Shown: positions 8,829-17,504, counted from the first letter of the stretch. The stretch is DNA of 62,091 bases from Bacillota bacterium (GCA_017889725.1 JAGGAE010000005.1:1-62091), one strand, 5' to 3'. Notes: generated by a model from the sequence alone, not told the origin. Program-made: numbers and translations.

Positions 8829-9416
8829 CTACAGACTGCCTTTCGTCGACATCACTCCCACAATACGCTCATCAACAGTGACTGCATCGGCTAATGCTCT
8901 GCCCACGGCTTTATAAATTGCTTCTGCAATATGGTGCGCATTTTTACCAGCCAAGAGCTTAACATGCACCGTTAGCCCTGCGTGAGTGACAATCGCCCGT
9001 AAAAACTCTTCCGTCAGTTCCCCTTCGTACTCTCCCATCGTAACCCGTGGTATGTCGGCATCAAAAACCAGAAAAGGCCGACCACTGATGTCCACGACAA
9101 CCATCGCCAGCGCCTCATCCATAGGAACAAACGCGGTTCCATAGCGCCGGATACCGTTTTTTTCACCCAGCGCTTCTTTAATGGCCTGGCCTAATACAAT
9201 ACCAGTATCTTCTACTGTATGATGCCCATCAACAACAATATCGCCAACAGCTTTTACCGTTAGGTCAAACAGTCCGTGTTTCGCCCAAAGCGTTAACATA
9301 TGGTCAAAAAATCCGATACCTGTAGATATAGTACCCTTACCGGAGCCGTCTATATCCAAAGATACCATGATATCGGTTTCTCCAGTTTTGCGCTCTACTT
9401 TGGCCTTTCGTTCCAT
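8829..9416 (-). CDS. hisB: Imidazoleglycerol-phosphate dehydratase
   Basis: Dehydrates IGP to imidazole acetol phosphate, using Mn2+. Conserved metal-binding stretches are visible: FFDHMLTLWAKHG, DGHHTVEDTGI, and HAGLTVHV...KNAHHIAEAIYKA. It is the monofunctional form (~195 aa) without the histidinol-phosphatase domain of enterobacterial HisB. No histidinol phosphatase or hisC is in the window apart from the unassigned HD-domain gene. I choose the ATG at 9416, preceded by AAGGGGGGG; the seven residues added by the track include that site. Confidence 0.96.
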   Translation of the reverse strand: MERKAKVERKTGETDIMVSLDIDGSGKGTISTGIGFFDHMLTLWAKHGLFDLTVKAVGDIVVDGHHTVEDTGIVLGQAIKEALGEKNGIRRYGTAFVPMDEALAMVVVDISGRPFLVFDADIPRVTMGEYEGELTEEFLRAIVTHAGLTVHVKLLAGKNAHHIAEAIYKAVGRALADAVTVDERIVGVMSTKGSL

Positions 9417-9447
9417 GAACAACCCCCCCTTATCCATTCACCCGTCA

Positions 9448-10794
9448 TTATAATCCATTCTTCCTTATCCGTATGGCATTGGCATGGGCGACAAGACCCT
9501 CTGCCTCGGCCAAATGAATAATATCACCACTCGCAGCAGCAAGCGCTTCTTTTGTATAGGAAATAATGCTGGAACGCTTCATAAAGGTTTCCACATTCAG
9601 TACGGAGTAAAAACGAGCCGTACCACCTGTCGGAAGTACATGATTAGGTCCCGCAAAGTAATCTCCCAACGGTTCTGGCGAATAGGCTCCCAAAAAGACA
9701 GCCCCGGCATGCCGGACATAGGGGAGTAGACGAAATGGATCGGCGGTAAGTATCTCCAAATGCTCGGGTGCCGATAAATTAGCCAGCTCCATAGCAGAAA
9801 CTAGCGTATCGGTAATTAGTATTAATCCATTTCGTTCTATCGCCGCACTGGCAATGTCCCGTCGTGGAAGCTGCGCCAGTTGCTTTTGCACTTCCTCAGC
9901 TACTCTCTCCGCCAGAATCCTGTCATCAGTAATGACAATACTAGATGCTAACACATCATGCTCAGCCTGGCTGAGCATGTCGGCGGCAACATACTCCGGA
10001 TCAGCCGTTTTATCAGCAACAATTAATATTTCACTGGGACCGGCTAACATGTCTATATCGCAGTGCCCATATACAGCCTTTTTTGCTAAGGTTACAAAGA
10101 TATTGCCCGGACCGGTTATCTTGTCAACCTTAGGAAGAGATGTTGTCCCAAACGCTAGGGCGGCAACAGCCTGCGCACCGCCAGCCTTGTAGACCCTACT
10201 AACGCCGGATAGTCGGGCAGCAGCAAGCACATTGGGATTTACGCTCCCATCCCGAGAAGGAGGAACTACCATAACAATGTCTTCCACCCCGGCTACCGCA
10301 GCCGGCACGGCATTCATAATAACCGAAGAAGGATAGGCGGCGGTTCCGCCTGGTACATACAAGCCGACCCGTTCCAATGGTATACAGTTTTGTCCCAAAA
10401 TTGCGCCATGTTCCCGATAAGTAAGCCAGGATTTCGGCAACTGTTCGGCATGATAACGCTGGACATTTTCAACTGCCCGGGTAAGGGCTTCAAGAGTGGC
10501 ACTATCCACCGAAGCCAGCGCAACCTTAAACTCAGCCTCACTAACAAAAAGCTCATCCGCTTTCAGGTTGACACCATCAATGAGTTGAGTGTAACGCACC
10601 ACCGCTTCATCGCCGTTTGTCCTCACATCAGCCACAATTTTATCTACCACTTCGGCCGCCGTCAAATCCTGACCAAAGGTCTGTCTGATGCGTTCCCGCG
10701 CTCCCGTCCCTAACGTAACGGCATCAAACGGAGGTTTTTTTAGCAGTTCCCTAATTTTTTCCCGTCCTAACTTATCTGCATCAATGACTCTCAT
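9448..10794 (-). CDS. hisD: Histidinol dehydrogenase
   Basis: Oxidises L-histidinol to L-histidine in two NAD+-dependent steps. Recognisable motifs are YVPGGTAAYPSSVIM, KAGGAQAVAALAFGT, DKITGPGNIFVTLAKK, DMLAGPSEILI, SQAEHD and GPNHVLPTGGTARF; the zinc ligands come from the GPSE, AEHD and C-terminal regions. At 448 aa it is slightly longer than the ~430 average. It overlaps the hisG stop by ATGA. Confidence 0.97.
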   Translation of the reverse strand: MRVIDADKLGREKIRELLKKPPFDAVTLGTGARERIRQTFGQDLTAAEVVDKIVADVRTNGDEAVVRYTQLIDGVNLKADELFVSEAEFKVALASVDSATLEALTRAVENVQRYHAEQLPKSWLTYREHGAILGQNCIPLERVGLYVPGGTAAYPSSVIMNAVPAAVAGVEDIVMVVPPSRDGSVNPNVLAAARLSGVSRVYKAGGAQAVAALAFGTTSLPKVDKITGPGNIFVTLAKKAVYGHCDIDMLAGPSEILIVADKTADPEYVAADMLSQAEHDVLASSIVITDDRILAERVAEEVQKQLAQLPRRDIASAAIERNGLILITDTLVSAMELANLSAPEHLEILTADPFRLLPYVRHAGAVFLGAYSPEPLGDYFAGPNHVLPTGGTARFYSVLNVETFMKRSSIISYTKEALAAASGDIIHLAEAEGLVAHANAIRIRKNGL

Positions 10795-11456
10795 TTCAGG
10801 CCCCTCTTTTCAACCAGTGTCCTCATGTCTTCTTTCAATTTATTAATGCGATCAAATTTCATTTTAAAACTAACACGATTGGCAATTAACCTTGCTGTCG
10901 CTTGGTGAATGCGGGCCACCTCCACCAACTTATTCTCTTTTAACGTACGACCTGTCTCAACCAGGTCGACAATCATCTCCGCCAATCCAACAATTGGAGC
11001 CAATTCAATGGATCCGTTGAGTTTGACAATTTCTGTTTGAATACCCTCATCATGAAAAAATCGCTCAGCAATTTTCGGATACTTTGTTGCCACTCGCATA
11101 TGGGCATAATCCTGAACATTCTCCCCCGCAAGACGCTCTGGTACCGCCAGCACCATCCGGCAGAGACCGAATTTCAAGTCTAGAAGCTCAAATACGTCCT
11201 TATCTTCTTCTAAAAGAACATCTTTACCGATAATACCTATGTCCGCCGCTCCATATTCTACATAAGTTGGCAAATCCGCCGTTTTCGTAATTATAAACCT
11301 AATCTTCAACGTGTCATTCGCTATCACCAGTTTACGCGAATTCTCACTGAGACCTTCCGCTGTATATCCCACTTCAGCCAGCATTTCTGCAGCCGGTGAA
11401 AATAGTTTACCTTTTGGTAAGGCAATGGTCAAAAAATCCATATCACTGGATGTCAT
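10791..11456 (-). CDS. hisG: ATP phosphoribosyltransferase, short form
   Basis: First and committed enzyme of histidine synthesis. The 221-aa length shows the short HisG type, which lacks the C-terminal feedback domain and works as an octamer with HisZ, encoded two genes upstream. Motifs are LTIALPKGKLF, GIIGKDVL and ETGRTLKENKL (PRPP loop). It is the first gene of the hisGDBHA-F-IE unit and has its own predicted promoter. The start at 11456 has GAGGGA 5 nt upstream; an alternative ATG at 11441 would also fit the family N-terminus. Confidence 0.95.
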   Translation of the reverse strand: MTSSDMDFLTIALPKGKLFSPAAEMLAEVGYTAEGLSENSRKLVIANDTLKIRFIITKTADLPTYVEYGAADIGIIGKDVLLEEDKDVFELLDLKFGLCRMVLAVPERLAGENVQDYAHMRVATKYPKIAERFFHDEGIQTEIVKLNGSIELAPIVGLAEMIVDLVETGRTLKENKLVEVARIHQATARLIANRVSFKMKFDRINKLKEDMRTLVEKRGLK

Positions 11457-11484
11457 TATCTTCCCTCGCTTTAGTGTTTTAAAG

Positions 11485-11500
11485 TATTAGCGTGTTAATA
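11485..11500 (-). promoter_or_regulatory. Dyad downstream of the hisG promoter, candidate repressor site
   Basis: TATTA-N6-TAATA forms a short dyad a few bases downstream of the hisG -10 element, where a repressor would block initiation. YerC, a TrpR-like protein encoded in the adjacent his unit, is a possible ligand; I have no direct evidence. Confidence 0.35.
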
Positions 11501-11506
11501 TTTACT

Positions 11507-11535
11507 ATAATACCGCTGATAATTCGATATGTCAA
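11507..11535 (-). promoter_or_regulatory. Sigma-A promoter of hisG operon
   Basis: On the minus strand, perfect TTGACA, a 17-nt spacer and TATTAT lie about 50 nt before hisG, downstream of the terminator that ends the previous unit. Confidence 0.75.
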
Positions 11536-11550
11536 TCGGTAATTTAATTT

Positions 11551-11587
11551 TAAAAACAGGACTGGCCTTAAAGCGCCCAGTCCTGTT
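11551..11587 (-). terminator. Terminator separating the two his transcription units
   Basis: ACAGGACTGG pairs with CCAGTCCTGT around an 11-nt loop, followed on the minus strand by TTTTTAAAATT. It stands between the HD-domain gene and the hisG promoter. Confidence 0.8.
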
Positions 11588-11609
11588 GCTATAATCATGC
11601 CTACTTTAT

Positions 11610-12140
11610 TTAGTGCAAATCATCCGCTTGCCTTAAAAGGTTAAGCTCCACAGGGTCATTTTGTCTGGGCATTGCATGATGTCTTCGCACAATATCAATT
11701 ACATTTTCCTTAGTGCCAATGCTTTGTAAAAAATCAACACTACGCTCCGGATGATGGAAATATATGTATACTGCATGACGGATGTTCGCAATTTTTCCGC
11801 CACGCCCGTACCGACCCCAATGTTTTGCCCGTTCAGAGAATAGTTTATGGATAAGTACCGTAATGATCTTATCCCACGTACTGACATCTCCACGCCGCTT
11901 ACCCACATCATGAAGCAATGCACAGCGTACCAAAAGTCCGGCATCCACCGCTCCTTTATAAGCTAGAGCCAATTTCTGAGCGGTGTATGCCACATTAAGG
12001 GCATGACGCTGATCAGGCAGGTTCATACTATAAAACAGCTGTTCTTCCCGCGCATTCAGATGTTGGCCGATAAACGCACGATCCTCCGGGCTTACCTTAG
12101 CAGTAAAAGCGGCAACCACTTGTTTAACCCTATTTAGCAT
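11610..12140 (-). CDS. HD-domain metal-dependent phosphohydrolase-like protein
   Basis: A ~176-aa protein with the HD superfamily metal motif CALLHDVGKRRGD in mid-sequence and an upstream histidine in DQRHALNVAYTAQKL. Such proteins hydrolyse phosphoesters of nucleotides or small metabolites, but the substrate is unknown. It starts inside the last codons of hisZ and is the last gene of the yerC-hisZ unit. The his cluster in this window lacks a histidinol-phosphatase, so a pathway role is conceivable; however, the usual Firmicute enzyme is PHP-type and this HD architecture gives no direct support. The start is uncertain: ATG 12140 has CAGGG upstream, and 12155 is an alternative. Confidence 0.8.
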   Translation of the reverse strand: MLNRVKQVVAAFTAKVSPEDRAFIGQHLNAREEQLFYSMNLPDQRHALNVAYTAQKLALAYKGAVDAGLLVRCALLHDVGKRRGDVSTWDKIITVLIHKLFSERAKHWGRYGRGGKIANIRHAVYIYFHHPERSVDFLQSIGTKENVIDIVRRHHAMPRQNDPVELNLLRQADDLH

Positions 12141-13326
12141 CGTCAGCCCTGACATATACTAATTCGTTGTAGTCACGCGCCAAGCGGCTTTTTTCCGCCT
12201 CTTGCCGGTCTTGCGGCTTTAACGCCAGCTCTACTGTCCGTCCATCCCTGCGATATTTAGCAGTTAGGCTAATTGCTTGATCTTGCGCACCCGCTTCCCA
12301 GGCCACGTATAGATCTTTACTTACCGCAGACGGCGTTATTCCTTGACGTTCCAGCGCTAGCATAACCCGTTCAATACCAAGAGCAAAGCCCGTAGCCGGA
12401 CTGTCGCCGCCAAAAGCCGCCACCATCTTATCATAACGGCCACCGCCACAAAGCGGGAAGCCCAGTCCTGCTGTATATCCTTCAAAAACCATGCCGGTAT
12501 AATAATTAAAGTCTCGTATTAAACCAAGATCAATTTTAACATATTGCTCTAAACCGTAACTTGCGATCAACCGCTGAATCTCGGTGAGGTTTTCCAAAGC
12601 GGCGCGACTGACAGGGTTTTTAACCGCTTTATATACTTGGCCAATGACTTCCTGCCCGCCCTGAAGAAGTGGGATTTCCTTAATAAGTTTTTGGGTTTCT
12701 TCATCCAAACCGCTTGCCGCTAAACTTTCCTCAAGCCCTACTAAATCCCGGCTTACAATACATTTTTTTATTCGCTGCCGATCATTGACGCTAAGGGTAA
12801 CTTCCTCGGTTATTCCATTAATAAACCCTACTTGGCCGATACTTATTTGAAAGTTTTCGAGTCCGGCTTCCCTCATTGCTTCTACCGCAAGGGCGATAAT
12901 CTCGGCATCACCATTGGCACCCGGTGCACCCAAAAGCTCCACCCCGGCCTGGTAAAATTCACATTGCCGCCCGGCTTGCGCTTGTTCGTGGCGAAAAACA
13001 TTAGTTAAATAAAACAGCCTGAGCGGCAGACTGCTATCTTTTAGCCGGGTTGCCGCTACTCTTGCCATAGGTGTAGTCATATCCGGTCGCAGTGCTAATA
13101 TACTATTATTATTATCAAAGAATTTAAATAGATCCTGACCATAATCCGTTGCCGAACTGGTGGTAAGCGTTTCTAGGTATTCAAAAGTCGGAGTAACCAC
13201 CTCATCATAACCCCAGCAAGAAAAAAGGCCGGCCAATGAATTTTCCATCACTCTTTTTTGTTTTGCTTCCTTGGGTAAAAAATCACGGGTACCATATGGA
13301 ATTCTAGGTAAAAATCCGTTACTCAT
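12130..13326 (-). CDS. hisZ: ATP phosphoribosyltransferase regulatory subunit
   Basis: HisZ is a paralogue of histidyl-tRNA synthetase that has lost aminoacylation and activates short HisG, giving histidine feedback control. The class II synthetase-like core is clear: GTRDFLPKEA, LRPDMTTPMARVAATRL, FRHEQAQAGRQCEFYQAGVELLG, FNYYTGMVFEGYT and GGGRYDKM. The tRNA anticodon-binding domain is mostly missing, as expected for 398 aa. The start overlaps the yerC stop (ATGA). Confidence 0.95.
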   Translation of the reverse strand: MSNGFLPRIPYGTRDFLPKEAKQKRVMENSLAGLFSCWGYDEVVTPTFEYLETLTTSSATDYGQDLFKFFDNNNSILALRPDMTTPMARVAATRLKDSSLPLRLFYLTNVFRHEQAQAGRQCEFYQAGVELLGAPGANGDAEIIALAVEAMREAGLENFQISIGQVGFINGITEEVTLSVNDRQRIKKCIVSRDLVGLEESLAASGLDEETQKLIKEIPLLQGGQEVIGQVYKAVKNPVSRAALENLTEIQRLIASYGLEQYVKIDLGLIRDFNYYTGMVFEGYTAGLGFPLCGGGRYDKMVAAFGGDSPATGFALGIERVMLALERQGITPSAVSKDLYVAWEAGAQDQAISLTAKYRRDGRTVELALKPQDRQEAEKSRLARDYNELVYVRADDAK

Positions 13327-13628
13327 TCTTGTTCCTCACCATCCAGCCGAGCTAAAATTGTTTTGTATCCATCAGCACCATAATATAAACAGCGTTTCAC
13401 CCGGCTGATGGTAGCCGTACTGGCCCCGGTCTGATCAACAATGTCTTCATATGTATGACCATGTTTAAGCATACGGGCCACTTCTAGCCGTTGTGCCAGC
13501 GCTCTCAATTCACTGACAGTCGAAATATCCTCGAAAAACTGATAACACTCCTCTTGCGAATTCAACATCTGTATCGCTCGAAATAATTGATCAGTAAGAG
13601 AATCTTTCAACTTAGGATTGATCGTCAT
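13323..13628 (-). CDS. YerC/YecD family TrpR-like transcriptional regulator
   Basis: About 101 aa, with a TrpR-superfamily helix-turn-helix: LAQRLEVARMLKHGHTYEDIVDQTGASTATISRVKRCLYYG. YerC-type proteins are often found next to his genes and are considered likely histidine regulators. The ATG at 13628 has AAAGGAG upstream; the 27 extra residues in the track are not supported. As the first gene of the hisZ unit it may control both his units. The operator is unproven, see the dyad before hisG. Confidence 0.88.
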   Translation of the reverse strand: MTINPKLKDSLTDQLFRAIQMLNSQEECYQFFEDISTVSELRALAQRLEVARMLKHGHTYEDIVDQTGASTATISRVKRCLYYGADGYKTILARLDGEEQE

Positions 13629-13752
13629 AATATTCGCTCCTTTATGCGGTTCCATGTGGTTATAGTTATTCGCTGTTTCTTTGCCTCTTTCCTGCATTAT
13701 TTCTTTCATTCTTTAATTTACGAAAATATTGATTCTTCCCAGGAGGTCAAAA

Positions 13753-14544
13753 ATGCGCTTTTGTTCTATATTTTTAGTACTTTTGTCCATTTTTATCCTA
13801 TCCGGCTGTTCCAAGCAGCCATCTCAGCCGGTTGATCTAAAAATAGGCGTAACACCCGGACAACATTCTGCAATTTTAAAAGAAGTAGAAAAGGTAGCCA
13901 GAAACCGTGGCCTTTCCATTGAGCTTGTCGAATATACCGACTATCTCGCCCTTAATCAAGCACTTGCCCACGGAGATATTGATCTAAATAGTTTTCAGCC
14001 TGAAGCCTATTTAACGGAAATCGCCCGCAGCCAGCACTACAACATTAGGCCTATTGCAAAAACAATCATTCATCCCATAGGGATATACAGCAAAGTATAT
14101 CATAACCTTTCGCAAATAGAGTCAGGAGCAACCCTTGCCTTACCTAATGATCCCGTTAACCAAACCCGCGTGTTATTACTTCTGGAAAAAGCCGGTCTGC
14201 TAACGCTTCGCCACAACGCATCTTCCACGCCTATGCTTGAGGATGTTATTTCAAACCCGCTTACTTTACGTTTTAAGGAGTTAAATGCCAACCACACGGT
14301 AGAAGCTTTAGAAACCTGTGAATTGGCGGCAATCAGCGCCGGTTATATAGCAAACGCTGGTCTTGTGCCGATGCGAGACGCTTTGCTGTTTGAAGATGCC
14401 TCAAGTCCTTATACACATGTTCTCGCCGCCAGGATAAATGATGCCAACCCGGCATTACAAAGATTGGTTGATGCTTATCACTCTCCGCCAGTTAAAGACT
14501 TTATTAACAAAACTTACCAAGGAAGCTTACAAGCTTGCTGGTAA
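13753..14544 (+). CDS. MetQ/NlpA-family substrate-binding lipoprotein (orphan)
   Basis: A 263-aa lipoprotein with signal peptide and lipobox LSGC near residue 17-20, anchored to the outer face of the inner membrane. The mature part is a MetQ-like periplasmic-binding domain: KIGVTPGQHSAILKEVEK, EYTDYLALNQALAHGDIDLNSFQPEAYL, IGIYSKVYH and LPNDPVNQTRVLLLLEKAGLL. It therefore probably binds methionine or a related amino acid. No permease or ATPase is adjacent; the complete metNIQ set is 28 kb away, so it may deliver to that transporter. AGGAGG lies upstream of the ATG at 13753. It is divergent from yerC. Confidence 0.9.
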   Translation: MRFCSIFLVLLSIFILSGCSKQPSQPVDLKIGVTPGQHSAILKEVEKVARNRGLSIELVEYTDYLALNQALAHGDIDLNSFQPEAYLTEIARSQHYNIRPIAKTIIHPIGIYSKVYHNLSQIESGATLALPNDPVNQTRVLLLLEKAGLLTLRHNASSTPMLEDVISNPLTLRFKELNANHTVEALETCELAAISAGYIANAGLVPMRDALLFEDASSPYTHVLAARINDANPALQRLVDAYHSPPVKDFINKTYQGSLQACW

Positions 14545-14653
14545 AATCTCTCAGACCTGTAGCAAGCTGTCTATTGCTATTACTCCCTATCTAACGTATA
14601 ATGAGATTAAGTTAAATAACATATGTAACCAGCCCGTAATAGGGGGAAAAGAG

Positions 14654-14764
14654 GTGCTTCCATTGGATAATGATTTCACTACTTCCCCACCACCTGAATG
14701 CTTTGACCCGTTGGAAGATTCAATGGACCTGACCTGGGATCCTCAGTTTGATATATCATTTTAG
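14654..14764 (+). CDS. Possible small acidic ORF after the MetQ-like gene
   Basis: A 36-codon ORF starting with GTG (AGGGGG seven nt upstream) or 33 codons from the TTG at 14663 (AGAGGTG upstream). The peptide is acidic and Pro-rich (LPLDNDFTTSPPPECFDPLEDSMDLTWDPQFDISF) and is closed by a strong terminator. I do not recognise it. The good ribosome binding site and terminator suggest a real small gene, but homologues are needed. Confidence 0.4.
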   Translation: MLPLDNDFTTSPPPECFDPLEDSMDLTWDPQFDISF

Positions 14765-14793
14765 CTGCGCTCTGGACTGGACGCGTCTCTTAA

Positions 14794-14832
14794 ATAAAAG
14801 GCCGACACTTTTTAGTGTCGGCCCTTTTATTA
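14794..14832. terminator. Bidirectional terminator
   Basis: GGCCGACACT and AGTGTCGGCC form a perfect 10-bp stem with a four-base loop, flanked by A- and T-rich tracts on both sides. It separates the MetQ-like/small-ORF unit from the convergent emrB. Confidence 0.85.
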
Positions 14833-14842
14833 CTTTTTTCAT

Positions 14843-16414
14843 TTATTCCATAATTGTATGTGAGGCGGAGCCTCCTTTATCATGTTTCACTGGTTTTAGC
14901 CATACGGCAAAGATTAAACAACTAAAAGTTATCCATACCAAGCAATAGAAAGCATCATCAAAGGCAAATACATACGACTGCTGCTGGACTATACCGCTAA
15001 CAAGCGCCAACGCCTTGGCATGCGCAACTCCCGCTGCACTGCCCGCCTTAACATAGATTTGCTCCCCATATTTTATAATAGTGCCCGATGCCTGAGATGC
15101 TATATTTATATGCTCCGCATTATATGCCAAATTGACATATAAGCGATTTTGCAACAGTGTGGTTAAAACAGCAATTCCCATTGAACCGCTGACCTGACGA
15201 ATTACATTATTTACAGAAGAAGCCCGGCTGATTTTAGAAAGTGGTACATTATTCATCCCCAATACCGAAACAGGCATCATAAACAGCCCCATCCCAATAC
15301 CGCGGACCACTAAAATAATCTGAACAGCAGTCACACTCGTATCCATATCCATAAACATTAAAGGCAAAGTCCCAACAGACAAAATGATAATACCAAGCAG
15401 CACCAACGGTTTTGCCCCTATACGGTCCGCAAGCCGCCCAGCCAATGGCATTGTTATACCTGCGGCAATAGAGGATGGCAACATAATCAAGCCGGTCTGC
15501 ATGGCCGAATAACCGCGCAAATTCTCGAGAAACAGCGGCATAAGAAAAATGCCGCCATATAAGGCCACCGTTCCCACAAAAGATACCAACATGCTTAAAG
15601 TGAAATTGCGATCCTTAAACAAAGACAAATCAACAATAGGATTATCATGAGAAAGCTCAATCACCACAAACAAGGATAAATTAGCAACGGCCAGATAAAA
15701 CAATGTAAGAATATACCCGGAAGTCCACCCTTCGTCCTGTCCTTTGGTAAGAGCTAACAAAAGGCAAAACAGTCCCACGGCAGATGTTATAAGCCCCCAA
15801 TAATCAAACTTACCGCTTTGGCGCAAATCGCTTTCCTTTAGGACTAAAGCTGCCAGAAAATATCCTACGATACCAATCGGAATATTAATGGTAAAAATAA
15901 GCCTCCAGTCCCAATACTCAACCAAATATCCGCTAAGCGTCGGACCAATAGCCGGGGCAACCATCGCGGATATACCCCAGATACCCAGCGCTAAATTCCG
16001 TTCTTTAAGAGTAAACGAATTATACACAATGGTCATGGTCACCGGTATAATTACACCGCCGCCAACTGCTTGCAGCACCCGGAAAGCAATCATTGAATTG
16101 TTGCTCCAGGCCATACCGCACAAAGCGGAACCCAGCGTAAAAATCGCCAAACTCAAAAGATAAATGCGGCGCGTCCCTATCGTATCGCACAAAAACCCAG
16201 TTATTGGCTGCAACACACCCATAGTCAACATATACGCCGTCAATATCCACTCTGCTTTAGTGGTGTCTACCGAAAAGACCGCCATCATTTTAGGCAGCGC
16301 AATGTTAACAATACTGGTATCCAAAATACTCATAAACCCGCCAATAATTGTAACCCCAAGCGCCCACCATTTATATTTTGCGTCAGGGATGTCCAGTCGA
16401 GGAATATTTATCAC
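14843..16414 (-). CDS. DHA2-family multidrug efflux permease (EmrB-like)
   Basis: Inner-membrane proton antiporter that would work with the EmrA-like fusion protein just upstream. It has 523 aa and about 14 hydrophobic spans. The DHA2 signature ILDTSIVNIALPKM lies in span 1, GFLCDTIGTRR in the first cytoplasmic loop and GPTLSGYLVEYWDWRLIFTINIPIG in the span 5-6 region. GTG start with AGGGGG upstream. It is the last gene of tetR-emrA-emrB, 14 bp after emrA. Since the cell is probably diderm, a TolC-like partner would be needed; none is here. Confidence 0.93.
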   Translation of the reverse strand: MINIPRLDIPDAKYKWWALGVTIIGGFMSILDTSIVNIALPKMMAVFSVDTTKAEWILTAYMLTMGVLQPITGFLCDTIGTRRIYLLSLAIFTLGSALCGMAWSNNSMIAFRVLQAVGGGVIIPVTMTIVYNSFTLKERNLALGIWGISAMVAPAIGPTLSGYLVEYWDWRLIFTINIPIGIVGYFLAALVLKESDLRQSGKFDYWGLITSAVGLFCLLLALTKGQDEGWTSGYILTLFYLAVANLSLFVVIELSHDNPIVDLSLFKDRNFTLSMLVSFVGTVALYGGIFLMPLFLENLRGYSAMQTGLIMLPSSIAAGITMPLAGRLADRIGAKPLVLLGIIILSVGTLPLMFMDMDTSVTAVQIILVVRGIGMGLFMMPVSVLGMNNVPLSKISRASSVNNVIRQVSGSMGIAVLTTLLQNRLYVNLAYNAEHINIASQASGTIIKYGEQIYVKAGSAAGVAHAKALALVSGIVQQQSYVFAFDDAFYCLVWITFSCLIFAVWLKPVKHDKGGSASHTIME

Positions 16415-16428
16415 TAGACTACCCCCTA

Positions 16429-17451
16429 TTATTTCACATGAATTTTAACATAAACCGACATACCCGGGCGGAATATCACCGAACTTTCTTCCGGTAATGT
16501 TATCTTAATAGGTATCCGCTGAGTCACTTTAGTAAAATTATTGGATGAGTTTTCGGTAGGAACTAAAGCAAACACGGAGGAAGCCGCTGAGCCTATCTCA
16601 GAAACTTTTCCAGAGAAACTTTGACCTGGATACCCGTCAATGGTGTACTCTACCTCTTGACCGAGCTGCACTTTGCCAATATACGTTTCTTCCAACCGGG
16701 CGTTAACCCATAGATCAATGTCGCTAACTACGCTAAACAAGGCCTGACCGGCGGCAACAACTTCACCGACATTGACATTTTTTAATGCTACAATGCCATC
16801 CACCGGTGCCACGATTTGAGTGTCACCATTTTTAATATCGATAGCCGCCAGATTCGCCTCAGCCTGTTTAACCTGAGCCTCAGCCGCTCGGATAATTTCT
16901 TCCCTCGGACCGGATACAGTAAGACTAAGCGACTGATTTGCCGCATTACAAGATTCCTGAGCAACCTGATACGCCGCTAAAGCGTTATCGCGCTGCGCCG
17001 CACTTACCACACCATCATTATATAACTTTTCCAAGCGTCGATAATTCTTTTCCGCATTTTCTAAATTGGCTTGCGCTTGACCTACTCCTGCCTTTGATTG
17101 CGAAATTTCCTGCGGTCTCGCTCCGGTAGTAACCTCATCATATTTCGCCTTTGCCGCTAGTAGAGCAGCTTCCGCCTGAGCTCTTTGTGCCAAAATATCT
17201 TCCGGATTAAGGCGAACCAACACCTGTCCTTTTTTTACTTTATCACCTTCAGCAACTAATACTTCGCCTACTTTTCCCGATATCTTGCTGCTAACACTCA
17301 CAATGGTTCCGCTAATCCTGGCATCGTCGGTAGTAATATAGCGTGAGCTATAGTACCAGAACCAACCTCCCCCACCAAGGCCAATAATTAACAATACTGC
17401 AATCAACGCAACAACAAGTGTACGTTTTTTACTATTTTCCTTACTGCTCAT
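16429..17451 (-). CDS. HlyD/EmrA-family membrane fusion protein
   Basis: Periplasmic adaptor of a tripartite efflux pump. There is one N-terminal membrane span (VVALIAVLLIIGLGGGGWFWYYS) after a lysine-rich cytoplasmic stretch. A split lipoyl/biotinyl-like domain (GKVGEVLVAEGDKVKKGQVLVRLNP and APVDGIVALKNVNVGEVVAAGQ) flanks a long alpha-helical coiled-coil hairpin, with a beta-barrel region at the C-terminus. I use the ATG at 17451, preceded by AAAAGGAGA; the ten residues added by the track overlap a palindrome that looks like an operator. Length 340 aa. Confidence 0.93.
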   Translation of the reverse strand: MSSKENSKKRTLVVALIAVLLIIGLGGGGWFWYYSSRYITTDDARISGTIVSVSSKISGKVGEVLVAEGDKVKKGQVLVRLNPEDILAQRAQAEAALLAAKAKYDEVTTGARPQEISQSKAGVGQAQANLENAEKNYRRLEKLYNDGVVSAAQRDNALAAYQVAQESCNAANQSLSLTVSGPREEIIRAAEAQVKQAEANLAAIDIKNGDTQIVAPVDGIVALKNVNVGEVVAAGQALFSVVSDIDLWVNARLEETYIGKVQLGQEVEYTIDGYPGQSFSGKVSEIGSAASSVFALVPTENSSNNFTKVTQRIPIKITLPEESSVIFRPGMSVYVKIHVK

Positions 17452-17466
17452 CTTACTCTCCTTTTG

Positions 17467-17480
17467 TGACTGTTCAGTCA
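17467..17480. promoter_or_regulatory. Palindrome between tetR and emrA, likely TetR operator
   Basis: TGACTG-TT-CAGTCA is a perfect 6-bp dyad in the 53-bp gap between the TetR-family gene and emrA, just ahead of the emrA ribosome binding site. Position and symmetry fit autoregulation of the efflux operon. A related dyad occurs at 34073. Confidence 0.5.
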
Positions 17481-17504
17481 TATATAGTCAAACTACTGCT
17501 GCTT

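Noticed and set aside
11610-12140. Assigning the HD-domain gene as the missing histidinol-phosphatase
   Set aside because: Only genomic context supports it; known histidinol-phosphatases belong to PHP, HAD or IMPase families, not to this HD type.
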